Positions 49,801 to 61,800 of a stretch of DNA of 64,000 nucleotides are shown here, one piece after another. A program made the translations under genes and the position numbers. Location of the stretch: NCBI GenBank assembly GCA_008694505.1, contig VZDJ01000034.1:2185557-2249556 (forward strand). Reading direction: 5' to 3'. The notes under the pieces are model-generated. The model was not told where the DNA came from and searched no databases. It was given only the letters and a program-made list of their open reading frames with translations. The DNA is from Cyanoderma ruficeps (taxonomy: Eukaryota; Chordata; Aves; Passeriformes; Timaliidae). Every line of letters starts with the position of its first letter. Positions within the stretch are counted from its first letter, which is position 1.

Positions 49801-52800
49801 GATTTTCCCGAAAATAAGTTAAAAGTTTCTAGGTTGCTATTGCAATACTGGTTTCCTTTTAGAAATATTTTATTGTATTGGGATTTCCTAAGACTTTCTT
49901 AGACTATTTTCTTCTGACTCATGAAATTGTTTAAACCCTTCTGTGTAGATGTGGAGAAAATTTGGTGATTGCTCTGTTAGGGAAGAGCTTTGAGATAGAT
50001 TTGGAGGATTTGTTTCAAAATAGGAGGGGCATGATTTCCTGCAGAGCAGAATAGACTTTTCCAGAGAGAAACAAGTACTTTTGGTTTTTATTCCTTCAAG
50101 TATTTTGTGATTTAGAGTTGTCTTGTTGCTTACAGAGTATAAGAGAACAAAATCAATGAGCTGCTGACGGCCTTACATCTCACTAAATCTGGGTGACTTT
50201 TGCTCACATGAATAATCCTTCCTTGAATTGCTTTCTGTTCCCTCACATTAAGTCAAGGCTTTACCAGCCACTGTTGCTCTTTCTGTGATTTCCTGACCCT
50301 CCTGTGCAATCTCCCACTGCAGTGTTTGTTTCCCAGTTGGAGACTCTGGGGTTTATGGTGGATGCAAGGTAAAGTCAGTTATTGATTTCCAGTGTATTCT
50401 TATTTTATTTGCTTCCTGCTTGAACCATCTTTTTATTTAGGGAAGGTTCTAAGTTCTTGTAATAAGAACCTTCTGTACCTCTTAATCATTTCTACTGCCT
50501 TTCTCTTTTTTTTTTTAATGCCTCATCTTTTCAAAGCCATTCAATCAGATTTAATATGAATAATGTTGTATCATTAGCTGTACTAAACTTTTTAATGTCA
50601 ATTTACCCTAATTTTGCATTGACTATTTATTTTACTTGCATTATTTACAGGGTATGTCTTATAGAGGCTTATCTGCAGCTGCCCCATGTAATTTATTATG
50701 CAGTGGTGAACAAGCAGATTTAACTTCACTTCAGGAGTGTGCACACTAAGTTTTGATAGCTGGTTTATTCATGGAAGACATGCAGACTCCATTTGAGTGT
50801 GGCTGAGAGCTCTTTTCTTTAATTGAAATCTTGTTTAGAAGGTAACTTGTATTTGTCAACTCTCTGAAAATTCACACTGCATTACAAACCTGCAAAATAG
50901 CGAAGAAATTTTATATTTTGTGTTTTATTTATTAACTGTTTTGTATATTTTTCAAATGAACAAAAGGGAAAACCATTTGTAAGACTGGAGTGTATTTATT
51001 TTTTTTCAATCTGTCAAACTTTCCAATTTATTTTGTTATTCCTTCCAAGAGCCTTGCACAGATTGACAGGAATGACTTAGTTCTGAAGAATTCTCACCAG
51101 CCTACACTTGCTGTGTTGAGTTCCTCAAGGAAATGTTCCAGCAGACTGACTTTCTGCTTGGGTTTATTATCAGTTACTGAAACAAGACACTGTGGTATTT
51201 CAGCATTTGTAGCTAAGAAATTAGACAATGTCTGACAATTTCCTAGAAGTATTTACTTGCCTTTTATACACTTTTCCCCTGGTAAATCACAATATTTATT
51301 TGAATCAACAGTCCCTGAGAGTTATTTAGGATGAAGCTTTCTGAGCACTTATGAGCTTACCAACTTTTAAGAGTTAATTCTGTTGTTACACTTTGTTATC
51401 GGAGTCGTGTGAGAGCTTTTGATTGACTATGATGAATGCTGCAGAACTTCAGAGAGGCACTGTTATTAATGTGCTGATTGACATAAAGTTATTCCAGTGA
51501 GACTATAATAATAGCTGAAAATCCATCATCTTGATTATTATTGCTGCAAAATGCCATGGAAATGAGTAGTCAGCTATACATTACTCTAACTCTTGTTGAG
51601 AGCCAGATGCCTCACTGGAGTCTCCTCAGATACAGATCTCGTTTTGTTTGGCAGTCCATCAGAAACAATTTGACTGTTGAATGGGAAAGGCCTGGTGTTT
51701 GTAAATGTGACTCGATTCGTAGAAATTTGGGCAAATTTTCTCAGGCATCACCATTATTCAGGGCTGAGTCCAATGCAAACTTCCATATGTTGCTGCCAGT
51801 GGAACTGCAGACTGTGGAGATGGTGAGCTGTGGTGTGAAGCAGCTCAGTGCAGTGGTAGCTGTCCTGCCCAGCTGGGGGTTGGCATCAGAACATTCAAAC
51901 ACCCGCCTTTGCCATGGTTGGATCCTCAGCCAAGTCTTAGAGTTGTCGTGGGCTTTTCCCAAGGAATAGGTCTTACCAAGTGGCAGTGAGGAAAAAATGG
52001 ACTTTCCTGCAAAGTGTTTGTTCCCTTTCAAGTTGCAGGTAAAGAGCAGCGAGTCCAGAGTTTCTGATCTTACAGACCCTTGTCAGGGATTGCAAAAGCA
52101 GAGTGGACTTTGTGCTGGAACTTAGCTCATAGCTCCCAAATCCTGAACTGTTCAGTGTCACCCTCCACTCTCCCCACTCAGATACCAGAGCTGGTTTTAT
52201 TTTCTGGTTCTTTACCTGCAAATTAAATTGTCCAAATTACGTTACAGTGACATTTTATTTCTGGAGTCTGTTTTAGGTGATGTTTTATACTATAAATAGA
52301 CGTGTGCAAAAAACTCCTGGTTTTAACCCATTCAGATTGAATTAGACTTTCATCTTGCACGTTGCAGTTAACTGAGCAGAAGTACATTTGTGCTCTGAAA
52401 TTTGTTTTCATTGTTTGAAAAATGGAAGAAGTTGCCGTTCCCTGTAATGACTTCATGAGCCTGTGACCTTTCTTGGTGTCACAAATTAAGCCCATAACAA
52501 TTTGCTCTTGTCTGGTTTGGGGCATATTACAAATTTAGAACTTCTGTTGTCGGTCTTGTTAACATGAGCACCAACTGTTGGCATTGTCCTGTAGCACAGT
52601 CCTTTTGAGAAATGGACTGATTGGGCAACTGGAGGATTACAGTTCCTTTGGAAATATAATTCAGTGTAGCTCATGTTATCAGAGAAGGCTGACAAGAATT
52701 TCTCTAAGAAAGTATCAGTGGGCTGTGGCTGAAATGAATGGAGCGCTTTGTTTCACCAAGGAAGTGAAGCAAATCTTCCACAATTTCCCAGCAGATAAAA

Positions 52801-55800
52801 ATTATTTGGTGACTGTATTGTGCATTGAAACGATGAGTTTACATGGTAATATTTATCCTCATTTATCTGCTTCTGTAAAGGACCTACTGTGATATTCTGC
52901 CATATGACTTCGTATTTGTCACTCTGAAGCTGGAAGGAGTTGAGTCTTTGCAAATTTAACAGATACAGAGAAGCAGAGTTTTCATGCTGCATATATGTTT
53001 TGACAGGAGCTGGTTATTAACAGTTAATGTTCTTTGTTAGGCTGGAGACCCAGTTGAGAAGATGCTGTAATATTTTTAATGGGGACTGATTTGTCATATT
53101 AAGGTTAAAGGAAAGAAATTTGGGAATGGATACCAAAGAGCAGGTGAAATACATTGTAAAACACAGAGGGGTGATTTTACTGGGAACACTTGTTGGAGAA
53201 GAATCTCTGAGAAGTGACATGGTGCAGATGTGGTAAACATAAATGACAAAGTTCAATAAAATGAGTAACAGGACAAATTTGAGTGACTGTAAATGAGTGT
53301 GCCCTTGTGCAATTCTGAGGGGTTGAGTTTTATCCATGGGAGCTTTATGGTGGTGGGAGCAGTGTCCAGATCCTGCGTCTTGTTTCCTCAGCAGTGGGGA
53401 CTCCTGTTACAGTAATCCCAGAGCTCCTGCCTGACACAAAGGCAGCCCTGTTTCCTGGGAATTGTAGCCTTTGTACAGCTGTGTTCTCCAAGCAAAGCCA
53501 TCGCCCCTGTCTGGGCAAACGTTTGGATCAGTGGTTCAGGTTTGGTTTTCCATGCAGTGACAGCTTTTCATGTCTGACATAGAGAGGCAAAATTGCTCTG
53601 GATAGCAAGACACCACCTTGATCAGCTGTGTGAGAAGGGCCTTTGGGGCTGCAGTGGACTCAAAAGTCCTTTTTCTCTATTTTTTAAAATGTCACTTACT
53701 TGTTTGAGTGCTGCTGAATTGGAAGATACCTGGTTTGTCAAACAGCAGAACAAAATGGCAGGTAAAGGCCTAAGTAGTTACTGTTGAAGATAATTTAGCT
53801 AAAACCCCAGATATTTTTGATGTAATCCTCAAATGTTTGGTGACCCATATAGGGCCATGACAAATATTTGGGTCATTTATTATAAATTAAGGCAGACCGT
53901 TCTAACAGTGGTAATTTTAAACTTGCTGGTACCAATAGTTGTGTGAGGGCTTTCATTTGCATTACCTTTTAAATGCTGCTGTCAAAATAGATGGTATTTC
54001 TAATTATCTGAGAGTAGCTTCATTTCACAAGCATTTTGGAGCAAACTCTAGTGACTGGAAGCAACGTTTTCTGGGCTTAGATAACAGCTCTGATTGGTTT
54101 AAGCAGAGATTTAAATTTAGACATTTTCTGTATTAAATACACAATTTGGTTGCTCTATTTTTAACTGAATTTTATATAAAAACTGGCTAAATATAGAAAA
54201 CAGTTATTTCTGGAAAGCGTGTGCGCCAGCTGACATTTCTTTTGCTGCTGCTTTTGTCTTAGTACTTAGCAAAACAAAACCTCATGGAATAGAAGTACAG
54301 AGAAGAATGTTCATCTTGTTTTCTGTCCTGGGCTGGCTGTGGGAGATGTGGCAGCCATGGAGCAACTTGCTAGGAATTTGTGGTGGATGGGAGGAGGCAG
54401 GAATACACCAGGAGTTGGAGTGATTGAGAAAGTTTGGAGGAAGCCCGGTCACATATTTGTGTCCCCTTTCTACTGTTTTAGAAATATTGGCATAAGGGCA
54501 GAAATAACATTTTCAAATCTTGCTAGGATAAAAGCTCAACATTTAATTATTTATACTTAATTGTTCCATCAGAGCTCTTGTGTGGGTTAAAATTGCATGG
54601 GATTAAACCCTTGTTTGCCGTGTCTTGTAATTGTTGGGTGACATTCTGTACTACTTAAGTCATTATAAGTAAGTCTTGTAGTCTATAAACTTAAGACTTC
54701 CTGGGATATGCACTCAGCTTAGTCAGAAGGCAGAACATGTTGGGGATTGGAGTCAGATGCTGCAAGAGTGGATGGCATACTGTGACAGACAGGTAATTTA
54801 AACTGGTTGTGTCTCTTGTCTGGTACAGAGTTATGGTACATAATTTAATTTACAAAATGTAACTCGTATGAAGAAGACTGGTGATAGCTCATAGTTCAGC
54901 TGGTAGGGATTGGTGTAATACCACACATTTAACACAGGCTTCCCACTCAGAATTTTTCACCAGTTTCTTAAAATCTGTTTAGCTGAGATTTATGAACAGT
55001 GTCAAATTTTCTAGCCTCACAAACTCCATATAATGGCAGTATATTCCCTTCTGCTTCTTGTGAACTGTTGGGTCATTGCTTTCTCTTGGCATGGCACACC
55101 TGTGGTGCCATCCTCACATTTCTTGCACTGACTACCATAATTCCCGAAGTTTGTGGTGAGATACAGTAACATGATCTTCAGTGCTATCACTGAAGTGGAG
55201 ACTTTGCCAAACATTTGCAGAAATTGGTGTTTTAAATAGCCCAGCTCAGAATTTTCCTACGCTTTCCATGGCAACAAGTTCATCTGTTATGCAAATGTCA
55301 CGTTAACAGTCTCTGTCAGTGCATGGCTCTGTTCCTTTCCTGCACAGGGTGTTTTTAGTGCTTGGTACAAATAGTGTCATGCACATGCACAGTTTGGTGT
55401 ATGTACCTCTGTTCAGGTGTCCTGAAACACCTTCCCAAGGTGAGACTTCGTTGCCCCTTTTCTATTGTGGTTGGAAAATGCAGTGATTAAAATGTGCTCT
55501 TTGTGAGTGAAGTGATGGTTAATGGGTAGCAATAGGCTTATACAACAGGCAGTTTGGTATTAATAGAATTGCTGTGAAGTTTGGCTTTCTCTTTCTCCTG
55601 CTCCTACTGGGTAAGCTTGAAAGTGTCTTTTTATGGAAGAGGAGATGCAAGTTCTGCTGGAAAAAAATTACAGAGAAACCTTTGCTCACTGCATTTGCCC
55701 ATAATCTGTAGATAATTCACAAGACTTTTCCATTTTTTCTGTACTATATACCTGTATGTATTCTGCCTCTCCAGCTTTAATGTTATTTGATACATTATGT

Positions 55801-58800
55801 CTGGGCAGATTGACAGTACAGAACCGTGATCTTCTGCAGCTCTGAAATATTCCTGTGGTTCTCAGGAGCTGGAGGTTAAAATTCTGTTGTGATTGTTTTT
55901 GTACACTCATGTCAATTTTAGTGTTTCATTTGCTTAACAATACCTGAAATTATGCCTACACAAACTAGTTGCATCTGATAACTTTGTAATGGTGTTGCAA
56001 GAAGTACATTCCATCAAATACTTACAATGATGACAGATTGAAGAAAACAAGGTAATAAAAGCATTTACATTTTGCCTTTTTCTGCAGGTTTTCATGCCTA
56101 CCTGACAGCCCTGTTGAAATGGGCCTCTTAATGATACTGTGCATGGAGCCATTCACATTTAATTGACATCCTTTTTAATGAAGTGCTTGTTTCAAAAACT
56201 GATCCGTGGCTTAAATTTCACCTTTAGACTTGCTGGAATATGATTTAAAATGTGCTGACTTTGCATCTAAGATTTTCAGTTTTAGAAAGATAACAGTACT
56301 GAAAGTGGAGGTTTTCACGTGTGCATGCCCACCACTGCTGGGGATGATCTGTAGCCAAAGTGGGAAGTGCTCCTAGTACAGCCACTCTTGTCTTACACTG
56401 ACAAAGAAATAAAAATTAAAAGCTTTTTTTGGCTTGTAGGGGGAAAAAAATTATCACCAAAGGTGTTCTGTGGCAGCATTGGAATTTCTGTGCTGTGCGC
56501 TCTCAGGAAGCCTGTGTTTGGGTTTTGTAGCCTGTTCTGCTGCCAGTACAAGGATGTTTTTCTCCAGAACTCTCGGTAGGCAGCAGTTTCATGTGTTTCA
56601 TTTTAAGTTGGGAGCTTTAGGGTTCCAAAGCCCTTCCCACCCCAGGTGATGAGTGTGTCTGTTTAGAGGTACTTGGAGTTCCTCATCTAAGCTTGCTGGA
56701 AAACTTTCAAAGCAGTAACTAAATGCAAGTACTTAAAAGGAACTTTGATGTATTGTTGTATTAACAGTAATATTGTGGAAGAAATATTGGAAGTCAATGT
56801 TACAACATTTAAGCAATGTTTGTTTCAATAAGGCAGAATTGTTGAGGCTTTTTTTCTTTCAAGGTTGCAATCCTTTTATTCCTAGCCTAATATTAGGTTT
56901 TTTACTATTTTTACTCTTGCTTCCTTTTTCTCCGGTACTTTGCAGTGTGACATTTTGGACTTTAGCTATCCTAGATCACTTAAAACTATGGACAGCAATT
57001 GATGAGAGATTTAATTGGCACAGTCTGTGAGCTGGTGGATGCAGTGAGTGAGACACTGGGCCAGGTGCTGGAGCTGTAGGGCTGTGCTGCTGGATGGGCA
57101 GCAGTCACCCTGTCCTGTCTGCTCTGAAATGTGGCTCTTGGCTTAGGTATTGGAACAAAATATTTGCATAACTTTGTGGGTTTGAGGTCATGTTTTTGGC
57201 AAATTTCTGTAATCCCCCTGGTTATATGAATAATCCTCATATCCATTTATATATTTTTTAATATATATATATGTGTGTATGTGTGCATATCAGGCATGTT
57301 GTGCTTACCAGCTTTCCCTAAATGTTGGGAGATCTTGGCAGTCTCAGTGGCTCAGAGCAGCCCTTAACACACAGCTATGTTGCCCTTTATTTAGCCAGGT
57401 GTTGGGGTTTTTTGATTTTTTTTTTTGTTTGGCTTTGCTGTGTGAGCAGGTGTTGGTTGACAATAATTTAGTGAATAATGTAAAAACTAAAAAAAAACCA
57501 AAAAGCAAAACAAAGACTCTTAAATGCAAACAGAGGAACATATTAAAAGAACAGCCCTAGTATTCACATCTTAATAATGAGCATTTTGAATTAAACAGCA
57601 TTTTTGGTGCCTAGTTACCTTACTAATTAATCCAACTTATTAAATTTGTAAGGTCTTTAACACTCGTGCTGTGCCATTCACAGTTATACAAGATTCTAAG
57701 AAGTCACTGCAATGTTTCTGCATTTTGTCATGCTCCTCCAGCCAACACAACTTTGATTTAATTTTTTGAAGCAGTTTATGCTGTTCTTTTGGATATGGCA
57801 TTCTATGTGTGAAAAAGGCATTCGTGTGTTCTGGCCTGTCTGCAGAACAAACAACTACTCAGATTTTTACTGATGCCTGAAGGCTTAAGGAATTTATTTT
57901 GAAAAATATGACATCAACCAGCATTCTGGATAGAGGAACAGATGAATTCTGGTGCACAGCAAGCTGTTTCTCAAATTAAAATTCAAGTTGTATCATTATG
58001 TTAAAATTCATTAATCAAAAGGATATGGAAATGATCATGCAGTTTTCTGCAGAATTTTCCAAAAGAATGTTTTAGCTTGAATATTCACTCAATCTTTATT
58101 CCATTATTTATAATGCCAAAGTACTGATTTTTCTTTTAATAGGAGAAAATAATTAAAAGTTGTTTTATAGAATAGTAGCAGCTATTCAATGGGATTGATG
58201 CAGACTTTCATCCCATCCAGTCCCAAAGGGGTAACTAGTGAGTTTGTTATCACACTGTGATCTGCAGCATGAAACAATGTAATGTGCCAGTTTGTCTTCC
58301 CCCTTCAGCCACAGCCTTGCCAGGTGCTGCCCCTGTCTGTGCCCTGCTTTTCAGGGGGTCTCTGAGGGAGCTTCTCCACCGTTTTCCAGGACACTTGAGA
58401 TTTGGGCAGGTTTCTGTGGTACTTTTCAGCAGAGCACTCATGGAGTGAGATCTGGGTGTGTTACTGGGTTGCAGTTAGTCGTCGGGTGCAGATCTTAAAG
58501 AAGTAACAATAATTACAGCTCATACCAATTGTTCTTCTCCCTTATTAACCCAAGATTTCTGGAGAGGCAAATATCCACATTCTGTATTTCTGTAAGATAC
58601 TGAAGCAGTGTTTGAGCTCAGGTGTAAGTGTCCTTCTCACTTGATGATCTTAACTGGGAACATGTTTGGTGCTGCAGTAAAAGGTTATTAAAGACAATGG
58701 CATCTTGTACACTTGAGCAATATTTAATTATAGAGTTCAGCTCCAAGTGTATGGAAAGACTGTGTTAAGCATCTTCCCTCCCAGCTTCTAAGTATGCTTA

Positions 58801-61800
58801 TTCCTTCCCACCAGAAATAACTCAGTGGTTTAATAGTGCCATTAGTACTTTGGTTAACAACAAAAGTCTGAGCACAGCTAACTGTAGGTTCTTCTATTGG
58901 TTTTATGAATAAAATGAAGTGTGGTCAAATAAAGATTACTTCTCTCTTACCCTGTTACTCTGTTGTTATCTGAACATCCCTAAAATTAGTGGGAGTACTG
59001 ATGATCTGGACATTGGCAGTAGCATGAGTTCTCCTGTGCCTGTTCAGTGTTAAAAAGGGATTGTAAAGGTGTGAAGGCTGAGCTATCTTAAAGCAGAAGT
59101 GGAGAGGAGAGAAAAAGGAACCCTATTGAAAGTTGCAAGACAAAATTGCAAGTTGGTGAATTCCTCTTTTGATCTTCATCACTGCAGACAAGTTCCTACT
59201 TTCCATCTGTTTATTTCATTCATTTTCCTTTGCATCTTTCTTTTACAATTCTTCTAAAGCACATACACATATATTAAGTTCTGCCCTTCATTTATTCTTT
59301 TGTCATTGTTTCCATTTCACTTTCCCTGTGTTTCATTCCTGTATCTTTCTTGTTTAGACCAAGTGGAGGATCCAGCTGGCCGTAGCAGCCATGTAGGACC
59401 CTTCAGGAACCTGATGGTAAGTGCACGTGTGTACTTATACTCAGGCTTCCACCAGCTTCTGTGTTCAGAGGCATTTCCCCCCTCCTGCAGGCTTCTGTTC
59501 ATTCCTGACCTCTGAAACAATAGGAAAACTAAGGGACAGGCCTTGGACTACTCATTGATACCCTTTATATCAGTAGATGATTGTGTTTTTATTGGGAATC
59601 CGCAGGAAGAAAAATATGCAAATCTTTCAGGTTTATATGGATTTTAAAAGCACTTTAAGAACTCATGGGAGAAAGTCTATCAACAGCTGTTGAATGTCTT
59701 CAAAAGTTCCTGAACTCCAAATATATGAAAGCTGGGAGAGCATATCAGTGAAGTATCACCTACTACTCTGTTCTTAAATTCTCTTCTTGGGCATGTGCTG
59801 TTGAATGGTCAGGACCATGAAATTGTTCATCTGGGACAGTCATTGTCATGTTTGAGTATAGTGAATTCTTTGAACTTTCTCAAAGAAAGCTGCCACCTAG
59901 AAGATGAACAAACTAAAGCTGGTAAAGGAGCTGCAATCCAATTTGCAATGGTTTGGTGTCTCTTATGTGTCAAGAAATTGATCTGAGGCATCTGAAATGT
60001 TGTCCTTGCACAAGAAGTTTGTTCACTGTTCAGAGAAAGGGCAAGTCAGGTGCTGGGTGAATCCTCTCTTCACATGCATCGGTGCTTAGAGACCAAGAAC
60101 TTAAAACATCTCCAGCAGTATCATGGAACAGGTTACATCAGGAGCAAGTTGCATCTGTTTTTAGGACTGGCAAGAGAACTTGCAAATGGTCTGCTTTCAA
60201 GTAGCATAAGGTATGTGACATAAGTGCCTTGATTTTGTGTGAAAATCCGGCTATTGTAGTGGTTTCTCAGATTATAATTGGATTTGAGGTACTATAAATT
60301 TTATATTCTTTAACTGGATGACACTTTGAATCATATCTGCATGCTTTAGCACTTGTGATTTGTGTTGGTGCATTTTCATACTTTACCTCACCCTTGAAAG
60401 AGCACAGTATATTGCCAATGTTGCTAGAAAAAAGAATGAATTGGGTCTTGGTTTGAAGACTTTGACAGAAACCTGTTGTTATGCTGAAGTTCAGGGCTGC
60501 AGTAGAGTCAGAATTGCCCTGTGGCTTCATCTTCAATACACTGGGCACTGCACTGTGGGGGAAAAGCTGTCTCTGGGCATGGGCCGGGTTTGGCAGGTGA
60601 GAGGGGCCTGTGCACCAACCTTTTCATTCTCGTTTCCAGTCTCACCTGTTGAGGGAGATGAATCAAGAATTTTGTTGTTTTTACATCAAGATACTGATAA
60701 TGGTCTTCAGATAAGTGATCTGCAAAAAGGTAGAGAGTTCTTATGGTTCTAGGAATTAGGTATGATTTGTTATGTCACTCATAAGGTGTATTGTGAGGCA
60801 TGTTTGATTCCTAGGAATGTGTTGAAATCTTACATTTCCACCTTTCCCCTAGAAGTGGAACTGTTGGATTGTATTGGAATGTATATGGAATTGTTGGACT
60901 GTACATTCTCAGAGCAATTTCAAGCGACTTGGGAGATACTTCTGGAAGCTTCATTGATATCCTTCTTACTCAGATCTCAGTAGTGTTGGTTGTAATTATG
61001 AACATTAGAGGTGCCGATAAGAAAAAAAAGGGTGTTCAAATTGGACATTCAGTAGCCTGTCAGATGAAGAAAAATGTGCTTAAACTTCCTTGTGCCTATG
61101 TGAGCACCCAAATATGTGCTAAATCTTCTGACAGTTGCAGGCATTTGGTATGAAAGCAAAATTGAATGTTGCATTGTTCAAACAATCCAGTATCGGTTCT
61201 TCATGGCAGATTAGACGTGGGCATCATAACAATAATTGAGGATATTCAGAGAAAATTGCTAGTTCACATTGGGAAGGATGTGCATGTCTTTTCCAAAGGT
61301 GAAAAAAATTTAGTCTGAATGACTATTGTCAGGTTATAAGACTGAAATCTATTAAATTAGATAAGAAATTTAAAAAGGTTTATTATATATATAAAATTGA
61401 AACACATTGGAATTTGGGGACTGCCTATGAAATCTGAGCTCCTTGGAAAGGAGAAAGCTTCCTCCTTGAGAGGAAATATAAATAATTATTTAGATAGAAT
61501 GTTCAAATCAAAACAAGTGTTTCCTTTTAAAGCTGAGGCTGTCTGAGCAGTTCTCTTGGGGGGGATGTGTGTACTGGGAACGTCTCAGTTTGAACAGAGG
61601 AGCATTTTTTTAAAAGACATTTCAGTTTCTTGGCTCAGGATGTGAAAAATATTTTCAAGGGGAAAAAAGGAGGAATTTGTTGACAGGATTGTGACTTGGA
61701 AGAATGTGCTTCTAACTAGGAAGTGGATTTAGGGCTGCGATGGACATTTCTGATCAGAGGGAACAGGCAGTGTGTTATAAAGTAGCATTTTGTGTGTTAG

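Noticed and set aside
51541..51969. 142-codon + frame in PRDM2 intron 6
   Set aside because: No domain, and not framed by splice sites in phase with PRDM2.
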